From NCBI RefSeq assembly GCF_900116445.1, contig NZ_FPBH01000021.1, positions 120,692-184,691 of the forward strand: a DNA stretch of 64,000 nucleotides, in the 5' to 3' direction. The notes under the pieces are model-generated. The model did not search any database. It was not told the origin of the DNA and saw nothing but the letters and a program-made list of their open reading frames with translations. This DNA comes from Paraburkholderia aspalathi. GTDB taxonomy: Bacteria > Pseudomonadota > Gammaproteobacteria > Burkholderiales > Burkholderiaceae. The position numbers and the translations under genes are program-made. This document shows, piece by piece, positions 41,605 through 51,544 of the stretch. The stretch's first letter is position 1, and every line of letters starts with the position of its first letter.

Positions 41605-42291
41605 TTACTGCGGCGTTGCGTTGGCGCCGCCGTGTGCCGCGGACCACTCAGCCGGTGCGTGCAGGAATTTTTCTACTTCGTCGAGCGTCTTGCTGTCGAA
41701 GTAGTTGTTGGCCTTGGCGACCCGCAACACATCCCACCACGTGGCAAGCGCGTGCAGATCGACGTCGATGTCTTTCAGCACCGACACGCTTTCCTTGAAG
41801 ATGTTGTAGTGGAACAGCACGAAGCAATGGTTCACCGTTGCGCCGGCAGTGCGCAGCGCGTTGATGAAGTTGATCTTGCTGCGGCTGTCCGTGGTCAGGT
41901 CTTCGACCAGAAGGACGCGTTGACCTTCGGTCAGCAAACCTTCGATCTGCGCGTTGCGGCCGAAACCCTTCGGCTTCTTGCGCACGTATTGCATCGGCAC
42001 CATCAGGCGGTCGGACAGCCATGCCGCGAAAGGGATGCCGGCGGTTTCGCCACCGGCCACCGCGTCGATCTGCTCATAGCCGACGTCGCGCAGAATGGTG
42101 GCCTCGGCCATTTCCATCAGGCCACGACGCACGCGCGGATACGAGATCAGCTTGCGGCAGTCGATATAAACCGGGCTCGCCCAGCCGGACGTGAAAATGT
42201 ACGGTTTCTCCGCGTTGAAGTGCACTGCTTGCACTTCCAGCAGCATCTTGGCGGTCGTGTCGGAGATCGTCTGGCGATCGAAGCCTGTCAT
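41605..42291 (-). CDS. pyrE: Orotate phosphoribosyltransferase
   Basis: Joins orotate and PRPP to give OMP in pyrimidine synthesis. 228 residues. SGWASPVYIDCRKLISYPRVR is the N-terminal family segment; VAGGETAGIPFAAWLSDRL and the PRPP-binding LLVEDLTTDSRSKINF follow. The C-terminus (WSAAHGGANATPQ) is a short family-variable tail. The 393-bp gap to the divergent MFS gene holds no supported gene; small Arg/Cys-rich frames there look spurious. Confidence 0.95.
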   Translation of the reverse strand: MTGFDRQTISDTTAKMLLEVQAVHFNAEKPYIFTSGWASPVYIDCRKLISYPRVRRGLMEMAEATILRDVGYEQIDAVAGGETAGIPFAAWLSDRLMVPMQYVRKKPKGFGRNAQIEGLLTEGQRVLLVEDLTTDSRSKINFINALRTAGATVNHCFVLFHYNIFKESVSVLKDIDVDLHALATWWDVLRVAKANNYFDSKTLDEVEKFLHAPAEWSAAHGGANATPQ

Positions 42292-42693
42292 GGGCGGATC
42301 CTTGGGTGTGAGCGAGGAGAAGCGGGCGCGAGGCCCGGTGGCGCAGCAAGCTGGGTATACCGCGCCATGATGGGCGGCGCCTTGATAGGCAAATACGCAA
42401 CTGGTCAGTGGAGTGCAGGCCAGTTTTTGCTGCGCGCGTAGCCCGACATTTTACCCGAAATGGGCCCTCCCGAGGAGGCCGTCGTGCGTGCCGGCAGCGA
42501 ATGACGGTCATAACGGCCGCGCTGAACAGGGCGTGCGCGGTTCGTCGAGAGCCGTATTGCTGCTGCTTTCCGGGCTGTTTTTCGGCCCGCTTTTTGGCTT
42601 GCTTGTGAGCGGTCTGGCGCGCCTTTACACTCACGCGAATTTGCTGGGCGGTCTTGCCGGCTTGCCGCCTCCACGTCCTACGGAATGCTTTCA

Positions 42694-43926
42694 ATGACTG
42701 TCGCTTCTTCTGCCACCGAGACCCGTGAACCTGCCCGGAGCGGCTATGCCGGCCGCGCGCTGATCGCGTCGGTGCTCGGTTACGCGATGGACGGCTTCGA
42801 TCTGCTGATCCTCGGTTTCATGCTGCCGGTAATTGCCGCGGATCTGCATCTGAGTTCCGCGCAAGCCGGTTCGCTCGTCACCTGGACGCTGATCGGCGCG
42901 GTAGCCGGCGGCCTGATCTTCGGCGTCTTGAGCGACTATTTCGGCCGCGTGCGAATGTTGACGTGGACGATTCTGATCTTCGCCGTCTTCACCGGACTGT
43001 GCGCGCTGGCGCAGGGTTATACCGACCTTCTGGCGTATCGGACCATTGCAGGCATTGGCCTCGGCGGCGAGTTCGGTATCGGTATGACGCTGGTGGCCGA
43101 AGCGTGGCCGGCGTCGCAGCGGGCGCGCGTCTCCTCCTATGTCGGGCTGGGATGGCAACTCGGGGTGCTGGCGGCGGCGTTGCTGACGCCTTTGCTGCTT
43201 CCTGTAATCGGCTGGCGCGGCATGTTTGCGCTTGGATTGCTGCCTGCCGTGGTGTCGTTCGTCGTGCGGCGTCGCGTTGAGGAGCCGGCGCTGTTCACCG
43301 AGCGTGTCGCACGTGGAATGCGCAAGCTGCCGCTGAAATTGCTGGTGGCCGACGGACGCACTACGCGCGCCAGCGTCGGCGTCGCGATTCTCTGTTCAGT
43401 ACAGAACTTCGGCTATTACGGTCTGATGATCTGGCTTCCGAGCTATCTGTCGAAGACGTTCGGTTATTCGCTGACCAAGTCCGGCGTGTGGACCGCCGTG
43501 ACGGTGCTCGGCATGGCGTGCGGCATCTGGCTGTTCGGCATGGCGGCCGACCGTTTCGGCCGCAAGCCGACGTTCCTGTTCTACCAGGTGGGCGCGGTGG
43601 TGATGGTATTCGTCTACGCCCATCTGACCTCGCCGATGGCGCTGCTGATCGGCGGCGCGGCGATGGGCGTGTTCGTCAACGGGATGATCGGCGGCTATGG
43701 CGCACTGATCTCCGAGCTTTATCCGACCGATGCGCGCGCCACTGCGCAGAACGTGCTGTTCAACGTCGGCCGTGCGGTCGGCGGTTTTGGGCCGGTGGTC
43801 GTAGGCGCACTGGCCGCACGCTATTCGTTCGGCGCCGCGCTCGCGTTGCTCGCGTCGATCTATCTGCTCGATATCTTCGCGACACTCATTCTGATCCCGG
43901 AACGACGCGGCGCCGAGCTCGAATGA
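42694..43926 (+). CDS. MFS transporter, aromatic-acid/organic-acid type
   Basis: About 410 residues, twelve membrane helices. MTVASSATETREP opens a cytoplasmic tail; an ATG at 42685 adds three residues. The segment GYAMDGFDLLILGFMLPVIAADL is the AAHS/SHS-type helix-1 motif (DGFDLLILGF), FGVLSDYFGRVRML is the loop 2-3 signature (GxLxDrxGR), and GIGLGGEFGIGMTLVAE is typical of acid:H+ symporters including sialic acid and hydroxybenzoate transporters. The substrate is not defined. It is divergent from pyrE. Confidence 0.9.
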   Translation: MTVASSATETREPARSGYAGRALIASVLGYAMDGFDLLILGFMLPVIAADLHLSSAQAGSLVTWTLIGAVAGGLIFGVLSDYFGRVRMLTWTILIFAVFTGLCALAQGYTDLLAYRTIAGIGLGGEFGIGMTLVAEAWPASQRARVSSYVGLGWQLGVLAAALLTPLLLPVIGWRGMFALGLLPAVVSFVVRRRVEEPALFTERVARGMRKLPLKLLVADGRTTRASVGVAILCSVQNFGYYGLMIWLPSYLSKTFGYSLTKSGVWTAVTVLGMACGIWLFGMAADRFGRKPTFLFYQVGAVVMVFVYAHLTSPMALLIGGAAMGVFVNGMIGGYGALISELYPTDARATAQNVLFNVGRAVGGFGPVVVGALAARYSFGAALALLASIYLLDIFATLILIPERRGAELE

Positions 43927-44261
43927 CACGTGCGTGACTCACGCCTGACCCATGCTTGACCTCGGCATGCGGTACGTGCGGCCATCCGCTCAATGGCCGT
44001 CGGATGCGGCGCTGCAGCATTGCTGGCCGGTGTTTCGCCGATGGCGAGCCATGTTAACCACTCAGTGCATCGACGCATTCGGGGTGTACACTAACCGACC
44101 CGCGTAGCACTCCGCACCGTCTTGCCCTCCGCCGAGGTTCGACGCCGCGCCCAACCGGCGCATGCGAAAACCGCCGCAGTCGATTATCCATTCGATAGAC
44201 GTACGCGACGCCAACGGTGCAGTGTGCCGGGCCCAATTACTTACGTCTCGCAGGCTAAAAA

Positions 44262-46532
44262 ATGGACGAACAACTTAAGCAAAGCGCTCTCGCCTACCAC
44301 CAGTTTCCGAAGCCCGGCAAGATTTCGGTTACGCCCACCAAGCCACTGTCGAACCAGCTCGACCTGTCGCTCGCGTACTCGCCGGGTGTCGCCGCGGCTT
44401 GCATGGCGATCTACGAAGACCCGCTCGACGCGCAGAAGTACACCTCGCGCGGCAACCTGGTCGGCGTGATCACGAACGGTACGGCCGTGCTCGGTCTCGG
44501 CAATATCGGCCCGCTCGCCGCGAAGCCGGTAATGGAAGGCAAGGGTTGTCTGTTCAAGAAGTTCGCCGGCATCGACGTGTTCGACATCGAACTCAACGAG
44601 TCCGACCCGGACAAGCTGGTCGAAGCGATCGCGATGCTCGAGCCCACGCTGGGCGGTATCAATCTCGAAGACATCAAGGCGCCTGAGTGCTTCTACATCG
44701 AAAAGAAGCTGCGTGAGCGCATGAAGATTCCGGTCTTCCACGACGATCAGCACGGCACCGCGATCATCGCTTCGGCGGCAATCCTGAATGGCCTGAAAGT
44801 GGTCGGCAAGAAGCTCGACGAAGTGAAGCTGGTGTGTTCGGGCGCGGGCGCAGCGGCAATCGCGTGTCTGGATCTGCTGGTCAATCTGGGCCTGTCGAAA
44901 AAGAACGTGCTGGTCACGGACTCGAAGGGCGTGATCTACGAAGGCCGCGGCAATCTGGATCCGTCGAAGGAACGTTACGCGGCGAACACTGAAGCGCGCA
45001 CGCTGGCTGACGCGATTCGCGGCGCCGACGTGTTCCTCGGTTGCTCGAGCGCCGGTGTGCTGAAGCCGGAAATGGTCGTCGAAATGGGCACCCGGCCGCT
45101 GATTCTGGCGCTCGCGAATCCGGAACCGGAAATCCGCCCGGAAGAAGCGAAGAAGGTGCGTCCGGACTGCATCATCGCGACGGGCCGTTCGGACTACCCG
45201 AACCAGGTCAACAACGTGCTCTGCTTCCCGTTCATTTTCCGCGGCGCGCTGGATGTCGGCGCAACCACGATCACGGAAGAAATGAAGCTCGCGTGCGTGC
45301 GCGCGATTGCGGAGCTGGCGGAAGAAACCGACCAGGGCGATGAAGTTGCCAAGGCGTACGAAGGCCACTCGCTCGAATTCGGCCCGGAATACCTGATTCC
45401 GAAACCGTTCGATCCGCGCCTGATCATCAAGATCGCGCCGGCTGTCGCGCAAGCCGCGATGGATTCGGGCGTCGCAACCCGTCCGATCAAGGACATGGAC
45501 GCGTATCGCGAAGAACTCGGCACCACCGTGTACCGCACCGGCATGGTGATGCGTCCGGTGTTCGCTGCTGCGAAGTCGGAGCCGGCGCGTATCGTGTTCG
45601 CCGAAGGTGAAGACGAACGCGTGCTGCGCGCCGCGCAATTTGTGCTGCTGGAAAAGATCGCCAAGCCGATCCTGGTCGGCCGTCCGTCGGTGATCGAGAT
45701 GCGTTTGAAGAAGATGGGCTCGAAGCTGAAGTGCGGTGAAGACTTCGAAGTCGTCGATCCGGAAGACGATCCGCGTTATCAGCAATGCTGGCAGGCGTAT
45801 CACGAACTCGGCGCGCGCGAAGGCGTCACGCCGGACGTCGCGAAGGCCGCGATGCGCAAGTTCAACACGCTGATCGGCGCGATCCTCGTGCGCCTGGGCC
45901 AGGCCGATGGCATGATTTGCGGGATGATCGGCCAGTACCACGCGCATCTGAAGTTCATCGAACAGGTGCTGGGTAAGGCAGACAACGTGCAGAACTTCGC
46001 TGCCATGAACCTGCTGATGTTGCCGGGCCGCAATCTGTTTATCTGCGATACGTACGTGAACGAAACGCCGACCGCCGAACAGCTCGCCGACATGACGATG
46101 CTGGCTTCGCGCGAAATCGAAAAGTTTGGCATCACGCCGAAGGTTGCGTTGCTGTCGAATTCGAATTTCGGCAGCGCGCCGTCTTCGTCGTCGCAACGTA
46201 TGGCGGCAGCTCGCAAGCTGATCGCTGAACGTGCGCCTTCGCTCGAGATCGACGGTGAGATGCACGGCGACGCGGCGTTGTCGGAAGCAGTCCGCAAGGC
46301 TGCGTTCCCGGGCACGACGCTGACTGGCGAAGCGAACCTGCTGATCATGCCGAACGTGGAAGCGGCGAACATCACGTACAACCTGCTGAAGATGATCGGC
46401 GGCGAAGGCGTGACGGTTGGTCCGTTCCTGCTGGGCGCTGAGAAGCCGGTGCACATCCTGACGCCGGCTGCGACCGTGCGCCGGATCATCAACATGACGG
46501 CGGTGGCTTCGGCAAACGCACGCAAGGGGTGA
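44262..46532 (+). CDS. maeB: NADP-dependent malic enzyme, MaeB type
   Basis: Oxidative decarboxylation of malate to pyruvate with NADPH production. 756 residues. Residues 1-430 form the malic enzyme: LSLAYSPGVAAAC, GLGNIGPLAAKPVMEGK and VFHDDQHGTAIIASAAILNGL are family signatures, with the Lys/Asp catalytic pair. The C-terminal 330 residues are a phosphotransacetylase-like domain (RIVFAEGEDERVLRAAQF and IGAILVRLGQADGMI), a regulatory module of MaeB proteins that usually senses acetyl-CoA. The 335-bp upstream gap has no clear element apart from short GC hairpins. A strong terminator follows. Confidence 0.96.
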   Translation: MDEQLKQSALAYHQFPKPGKISVTPTKPLSNQLDLSLAYSPGVAAACMAIYEDPLDAQKYTSRGNLVGVITNGTAVLGLGNIGPLAAKPVMEGKGCLFKKFAGIDVFDIELNESDPDKLVEAIAMLEPTLGGINLEDIKAPECFYIEKKLRERMKIPVFHDDQHGTAIIASAAILNGLKVVGKKLDEVKLVCSGAGAAAIACLDLLVNLGLSKKNVLVTDSKGVIYEGRGNLDPSKERYAANTEARTLADAIRGADVFLGCSSAGVLKPEMVVEMGTRPLILALANPEPEIRPEEAKKVRPDCIIATGRSDYPNQVNNVLCFPFIFRGALDVGATTITEEMKLACVRAIAELAEETDQGDEVAKAYEGHSLEFGPEYLIPKPFDPRLIIKIAPAVAQAAMDSGVATRPIKDMDAYREELGTTVYRTGMVMRPVFAAAKSEPARIVFAEGEDERVLRAAQFVLLEKIAKPILVGRPSVIEMRLKKMGSKLKCGEDFEVVDPEDDPRYQQCWQAYHELGAREGVTPDVAKAAMRKFNTLIGAILVRLGQADGMICGMIGQYHAHLKFIEQVLGKADNVQNFAAMNLLMLPGRNLFICDTYVNETPTAEQLADMTMLASREIEKFGITPKVALLSNSNFGSAPSSSSQRMAAARKLIAERAPSLEIDGEMHGDAALSEAVRKAAFPGTTLTGEANLLIMPNVEAANITYNLLKMIGGEGVTVGPFLLGAEKPVHILTPAATVRRIINMTAVASANARKG

Positions 46533-46607
46533 ACACGCAGTAATGCGGATAGGTTGATGGTTGAAGCTGCGCCGCGTGGATTGCGGCATTTGCGGTAAGC
46601 CTGTGAG

Positions 46608-46641
46608 AACGCCACGGAAGTTGATTCCGTGGCGTTTTTTT
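46608..46641 (+). terminator. Rho-independent terminator after maeB
   Basis: AACGCCACGGAA and TTCCGTGGCGTT are perfect 12-bp complements around GTTGA, followed by a T run. Confidence 0.92.
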
Positions 46642-46779
46642 ATGTGTGCGTTTTTATGCTGATGGCCGTTGGTCTGAGAAGTTCTTAGGCATCTAAGTGG
46701 ATTTTAAGAATGCTCCGATTCGATTCGCTGTGACACTTTTGTAAAGTTACTTCTGAGGCGCGGCACTACGCGGTGGCAA

Positions 46780-47110
46780 CGGAACAGTCGGCAGGTCAAT
46801 CCTTTGCATCGAGTCTGACGTTGCGCTTCCTCTTGTGTTGAGAAGTTTGTAGTGGCGGTAACAGTAGTTCTGATGGTGAAGACAGTAGTACCAATGGGTT
46901 GCAGTACTGGTAGTAAGTGTGTGTTGTAGTTGGTAGCAGTAGCAGTAGCAGTTGGTAGTTGGTAGTTGGTAGTTGGTAGTTGGTAGTTGGTAGTTGGTAG
47001 TTGGTAGTTGAAGTAGCAGTGGGTAGTTGCAGCAAGATTTCGTAGTTGTAGTAGCTGTCTGGTAGTTGTTTGTTTTTGGTTGGTTGTTGTTGTGTTGTTG
47101 GAAGGAGCAG
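46780..47110. repeat. G/T-rich low-complexity region
   Basis: This part of the 696-bp gap between maeB and the oxidoreductase gene is strongly G/T-rich on the plus strand, built from GTAGTT, GTAGCA and GTTGGTA-like words. All three minus-strand frames read through as Thr/Asn/Gln/Tyr-rich peptides because the repeat unit is 7 bp; I do not accept these as genes. No other feature is visible in the gap. Confidence 0.8.
46951..47010. repeat. GTTGGTA tandem repeat, about 8.5 copies
   Basis: Sixty bases of exact head-to-tail GTTGGTA, preceded by three GTAGCA-like units. A perfect short repeat of this kind is prone to slippage, so the copy number may differ between isolates. Confidence 0.9.
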
Positions 47111-47153
47111 TACCGCTTGTTCTTGTACACACGCATCATGTGTCGAAACAGGC

Positions 47154-47190
47154 AAAAAAAGGCGACTGTCCGCGAGGACAGCCGCCTTTT
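47154..47190 (-). terminator. Terminator after the indolepyruvate oxidoreductase gene
   Basis: A stem of about 13 bp (AAAAGGCG.ACTGTCC / GGACAG.CGCCTTTT) with one mismatch around GCGA, ending in T7 on the minus strand. It lies about 40 bp past the stop. Confidence 0.85.
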
Positions 47191-47228
47191 CCATTGCGGG
47201 CCAATGTCAGCCAGTCAAGCCGGCAAGA

Positions 47229-50200
47229 TCACGCTGCGTGCTGCGATTTCCCCGTTTCCGGCGAACGCCAGCGCGTCAGCAAGTCGTTCCATTTGACCCG
47301 CACACCCTTCAGATTGTTTTCCTTCACGTGCCCGTAACCGCGGATGCCGTCCGGTAGATTCGCCAGTTCGACGGCTAGTTCACGCTTCTGCACGGTCAGG
47401 CCGCTGATCAGCTCGCGTACCAGTGCTTCATACTCAACGATCAGCGCACGCTCAGTGCGACGCTCTTCCGTCTTGCCGAATACGTCGAGCGCCGTCCCAC
47501 GCAGGAACTTGAGTTTTGCGAGTACGTGCATGGCGCTGAACACCCACGGTCCGTACTTCTTCTTCACCAGATGGCCTTGTGCGTCTTTCTTCGAGAACGT
47601 CGGCGGCGCGAGGTGAATGTGCAGCTTCCAGTCGCCTTCGAAATTCGCCTTCAGTTTTTCGATGAACGCGGGGTCGCTGTAGAGCCGTGCGACTTCGTAC
47701 TCGTCCTTGTAGGCCATCAGCTTGTGCAGATTCTTCGCGACTGCTTCGGTCAACGGTAACTGGCCATCGATCGAATCGAGTGCCGATTCCGCCACGCGCA
47801 CTTGCGACACCAATGCACGATAACGGTCCGCATAAGCGGCGTCCTGATACGCGGCAAGATAGTCAGCGCGCTTGTCGATCAGCGTGTCGAGCGCCTTCGG
47901 TGTGTGCAGCGAGATGATCTTGCTGCTCGTCGTTTCCGCCGCGGCACCGCGCCCTTGCGAGTGCGCGAGCGTGCGCACCGAAGCCAGATCGTGCGCGGCA
48001 CGACGGCCCCATTCGAATGCCGCACGATTCTTCTCGATCTGCACGTTGTTCAGCTCGATTGCGCGCATCAGCGATTGATACGTCAGCGGCACCCAGCCGC
48101 GTTGCCATGCGTAGCCGAGCACGAACGGATTCGTGTAGATCGCATCGCCGAGCAGGGCGACGGCGAAGTGATTCGCGTCGACCATATCGACACCGTCGTC
48201 GCCCGCACCGGCACGCACGTCCGCTTCGGTGCTGCTGCCGGGGAAGCGCCAGTTCGGGTTCTTGATCAGCTCAGCCGTCGGCGTGTGCGCGCTATTGAGC
48301 ACGACGCGGGTGCGGCCCACCTGCATCCGCGAAACGCATTCGTCGCTGGCGGTCACGATCGCGTCGCAGCCGATCACGAGACTGGCTTCGCCCATTGCGA
48401 TGCGGGTCGCGTGAATATCGCCCGGGTTCTGGGCAATCTGCACGTGGCTCATCACGGCGCCGCCCTTTTGCGCGAGGCCGGTGACGTCGAGTACCGTGAC
48501 GCCCTTGTTTTCCAGATGCGCCGCCATGCCGAGCAAGGCACCGATCGTTACGACACCCGTGCCGCCGACGCCCGTTACCAGCACCCCATAAGGGCGCGCG
48601 ATCGACGGTAGTTCGGGTTCCGGCACCGGCGGCATCGCGTCGCCGACAATGCCAGAAGCCGCCTTCGGCTTGCGCAACTGACCCCCTTCGACGGATACGA
48701 AGCTCGGACAGAACCCGTTCACGCACGAGAAGTCCTTGTTGCAGGTCGACTGATTGATCTGGCGCTTGGTGCCGTACTCGGTATCGAGCGACTCGACCGA
48801 CAAGCAATTCGACTTCACCGAGCAATCGCCGCAGCCTTCGCACACCGCTTCGTTGATCACGACACGGCGCGCCGGATCCGGATATGTGCCGCGTTTCCTG
48901 CGGCGGCGTTTCTCAGTCGCGCAGGTCTGGTCGTAGATCAGGATCGTGGTGCCGGAAATCTCGCGAAGCTGACGCTGAACTTCATCGAGTTTGTCGCGAT
49001 GGTGAATGTCGATGCCGGGGGCGAGACCGACGTTCGCGTTGTACTTCTCCGGTTCATCGGTGACGATCACGATCTTCGTCGCGCCTTCGGCGGCGAGTTG
49101 ATGCGTAATCTGCGGCACGGTCAGCACGCCGTCGACCGGTTGGCCGCCCGTCATCGCGACCGCGTCGTTATAGAGAATCTTGTAGGTGATGTTCGCCTTC
49201 GAGGCGATCGCCGCGCGAATCGCGAGCAGACCCGAGTGGAAGTAGGTGCCGTCCCCGAGGTTGGCGAACACGTGCTTATCGTTGGTGAACGGCGCCTGGC
49301 CGATCCACGCGACGCCTTCGCCGCCCATCTGGCTGAAGGTGCTGGTGCTGCGGTCCATCCACACGGTCATGTAGTGGCAGCCGATACCGGCCATCGCACG
49401 CGAACCTTCCGGCACGTTCGTCGATGTGTTGTGCGGGCAGCCGGAACAGAACCACGGCTTGCGCTCGGCTTCGACGCGCGGACGCGCCAGCGCTTTTTCC
49501 TTTGCTTCGATGACCGCGATGCGTGCCGCAATGCGCGCACGCACGTCGGACGGCAGATCGAACTTGTCGAGCCGCGTGGCGATCGCCTTGGCGATGATCG
49601 CCGGCGAGAGTTCGTAGTGCGCCGGCAGCAGCCAGTTGCCCATCGGCACGGACCATTCGCCACCCGCGCCGTCCTTTTCGTCGAACTTGCCGAACACGCG
49701 CGGACGCTGTGCATCGGGCCAGTTGTACAGTTCTTCCTTGATCGCGTATTCGAGAATCTGGCGCTTTTCTTCCACCACCAGGATTTCATCGAGACCACGT
49801 GCGAAGGCTTGCGCACCTTGCGCCTCGAGCGGCCATACACAGCCGACCTTGTACAGACGGATACCGATGCGCGAGCAGGTTTCGTCGTCGAGACCGAGAT
49901 CGGTCAGCGCCTGACGCACGTCGAGGTATGCCTTGCCGCCGGTCATGATGCCGAATCGCGCGTGCGGCGAGTCGATTTCGACGCGGTCCAGTTTGTTCGC
50001 GCGCACGTAGGCGAGCGCCGCGTACCACTTGTAGTCGAGTAGACGCGCTTCCTGCACCAGCGGCGGATCTGGCCAGCGGATGTTCAGGCCGCCTTCGGGC
50101 ATGGCGAAGTCGTCCGGCAGAATGATTTTCGTGCGGTGCGGATCGATATCGACCGAAGCCGACGATTCGACCACGTCGGTCACGCATTTCATCGCGACCC

Positions 50201-50828
50201 ACAGGCCGGAGTAGCGGCTCATCGCCCAGCCGTGCAAGCCGAAATCCAGATATTCCTGCACGTTCGATGGAAACAGCACCGGCAGGCCGCATGCCTTGAA
50301 GATGTGTTCCGACTGGTGTGCGAGTGTCGAGGACTTGGCGGCGTGGTCGTCGCCGGCGAGCACGAGAACGCCGCCGTGTTGCGCCGAGCCGGCCGAATTG
50401 CCGTGCTTGAAGACGTCACCGGAACGGTCGACGCCCGGGCCTTTGCCGTACCACATCGAGAACACGCCATCGTACTTGGCGCTCGGGTACAGATTGACCT
50501 GCTGTGAACCCCACACGGAGGTCGCCGCGAGGTCTTCGTTGACGCCGGGCTGGAACACGACTTGGTGCGCGGCGAGATGCTGCTTCGCTTTCCACAAGGA
50601 TTGGTCGAGTCCGCCGAGTGGCGATCCGCGGTAACCGGAGATGAAGCCGGCGGTATTGAGCCCGGCCGCCCGGTCGCGTTCCTGCTGCAGCATCGGCAGA
50701 CGAACCAGCGCCTGGATGCCGCTCATGTACGCGCGGCCGCGTTCGAGGGTGTATTTGTCGTCGAGCGTGACGGAAGATAGCGCGGCTTCGAGCGAGGCTC
50801 GCTGACCTGCGTCTAGCGGGGCATTCAT
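47229..50828 (-). CDS. Indolepyruvate (arylpyruvate) ferredoxin oxidoreductase, fused alpha-beta form
   Basis: Oxidatively decarboxylates arylpyruvates such as indole-3-pyruvate, phenylpyruvate or 4-hydroxyphenylpyruvate to the corresponding aryl-acetyl-CoA, with a low-potential electron carrier. The protein is a single chain of 1199 residues from the ATG at 50828 (MNAPLDAGQRASLEAALSSV). The N-terminal half has pyruvate-oxidoreductase segments (NTAGFISGYRGSPLGGLDQSLW) and the TPP domain (FANLGDGTYFHSGLLAIRAA). The Cys motifs CSGCPHNTS and CEGCGDCSVKSNC mark Fe-S binding. The C-terminal part is the gamma/delta-like domain (VTGVGGTGVVTIGALLGMAAH). Fused IorA-IorB types are known in betaproteobacteria. 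The upstream 357-bp gap is divergent with a small gene at 51186. Confidence 0.9.
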   Translation of the reverse strand: MNAPLDAGQRASLEAALSSVTLDDKYTLERGRAYMSGIQALVRLPMLQQERDRAAGLNTAGFISGYRGSPLGGLDQSLWKAKQHLAAHQVVFQPGVNEDLAATSVWGSQQVNLYPSAKYDGVFSMWYGKGPGVDRSGDVFKHGNSAGSAQHGGVLVLAGDDHAAKSSTLAHQSEHIFKACGLPVLFPSNVQEYLDFGLHGWAMSRYSGLWVAMKCVTDVVESSASVDIDPHRTKIILPDDFAMPEGGLNIRWPDPPLVQEARLLDYKWYAALAYVRANKLDRVEIDSPHARFGIMTGGKAYLDVRQALTDLGLDDETCSRIGIRLYKVGCVWPLEAQGAQAFARGLDEILVVEEKRQILEYAIKEELYNWPDAQRPRVFGKFDEKDGAGGEWSVPMGNWLLPAHYELSPAIIAKAIATRLDKFDLPSDVRARIAARIAVIEAKEKALARPRVEAERKPWFCSGCPHNTSTNVPEGSRAMAGIGCHYMTVWMDRSTSTFSQMGGEGVAWIGQAPFTNDKHVFANLGDGTYFHSGLLAIRAAIASKANITYKILYNDAVAMTGGQPVDGVLTVPQITHQLAAEGATKIVIVTDEPEKYNANVGLAPGIDIHHRDKLDEVQRQLREISGTTILIYDQTCATEKRRRRKRGTYPDPARRVVINEAVCEGCGDCSVKSNCLSVESLDTEYGTKRQINQSTCNKDFSCVNGFCPSFVSVEGGQLRKPKAASGIVGDAMPPVPEPELPSIARPYGVLVTGVGGTGVVTIGALLGMAAHLENKGVTVLDVTGLAQKGGAVMSHVQIAQNPGDIHATRIAMGEASLVIGCDAIVTASDECVSRMQVGRTRVVLNSAHTPTAELIKNPNWRFPGSSTEADVRAGAGDDGVDMVDANHFAVALLGDAIYTNPFVLGYAWQRGWVPLTYQSLMRAIELNNVQIEKNRAAFEWGRRAAHDLASVRTLAHSQGRGAAAETTSSKIISLHTPKALDTLIDKRADYLAAYQDAAYADRYRALVSQVRVAESALDSIDGQLPLTEAVAKNLHKLMAYKDEYEVARLYSDPAFIEKLKANFEGDWKLHIHLAPPTFSKKDAQGHLVKKKYGPWVFSAMHVLAKLKFLRGTALDVFGKTEERRTERALIVEYEALVRELISGLTVQKRELAVELANLPDGIRGYGHVKENNLKGVRVKWNDLLTRWRSPETGKSQHAA

Positions 50829-51185
50829 TATGTGTACTCCTCCAACCAGTTTGGGATCACCAAAACTTTTTTTGGCCGCGGCATCTTGTGAACGCTTGGG
50901 GCCGGGGTCGCCATATTGACGTGTTTTAAGTGATGGTAGCACTGGTGAAAACCCGCCGCAGCGCGCCAGAAATACGACATCACGACATCGCAGCGCGGGA
51001 CTTGCGCTGAACGCGTCGGGTGACTTACCGCAGTGCAATCCCCCTGTAACAAGCTGTAAAAACTACAAATGTGGGGAACCGCAGTTGAAATGTCTGTCTA
51101 ACACCCCACCTGCGAGCAATGTCTGCGCAACGCTCCGCATTCGGTGGAGCTTCAGGACAGCAGGGCAGTTAGAAAAGGAGTACGC

Positions 51186-51392
51186 ATGAACACTAGAAAC
51201 ATCCAGACCTTCCTGATGGTTTCGGCCGCATTCTTCGCCATGAGCGCGCCGGTGCGCTCGAGTACAGGCTCGAACAGCGCAGGGACGCTGTCGAACGCGA
51301 TCACCAGCACGGCGCAGGTCGCGCCGGCACGCATTGCGGTGGAGCGCATTGCACGATCCACAAAGGCCGACGAGGAAGACCAGAATTCGTGA
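51186..51392 (+). CDS. Small exported protein of unknown function
   Basis: 68 residues from the ATG at 51186 with AAGGAG upstream. The first 22 residues (MNTRNIQTFLMVSAAFFAMS) form a signal peptide, followed by about 46 residues rich in Ser/Ala and ending ADEEDQNS. No Cys and no recognised domain. It is followed by a strong terminator, so it is likely its own transcript. The strong RBS is the best evidence that it is real. Confidence 0.68.
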   Translation: MNTRNIQTFLMVSAAFFAMSAPVRSSTGSNSAGTLSNAITSTAQVAPARIAVERIARSTKADEEDQNS

Positions 51393-51463
51393 TGCATCGC
51401 TGAAGCGGCGTATCGGTTGAAAATTGGCCGTCGTCTGGGCTTCGGACCGCGGCATAAACGACG

Positions 51464-51497
51464 AAGGGCGAGGATCGCAAGATCTTCGCCCTTTTTT
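51464..51497. terminator. Terminator between small ORF and hppD
   Basis: AAGGGCGA.GGATC and GATC.TTCGCCCTT form a 13-bp stem around GCAA, followed by T6 on the plus strand. It lies between the convergent genes ending at 51392 and 51545, and can serve both. Confidence 0.88.
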
Positions 51498-51544
51498 ATG
51501 TCTCCCAGATTCCGCGTGGACCGCTAGCCGTTGGCCGCTAGTCG

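Noticed and set aside
42408..42697. ORFs of 66 and 94 codons between pyrE and the MFS gene
   Set aside because: Arg/Cys-rich shadow frames with no RBS; the second runs across the MFS start.
46704..47194. Three overlapping minus-strand ORFs of 130-142 codons rich in Thr/Asn/Tyr/Gln
   Set aside because: They follow from a 7-bp repeat read in all three frames. No RBS and low-complexity composition; not accepted as genes.
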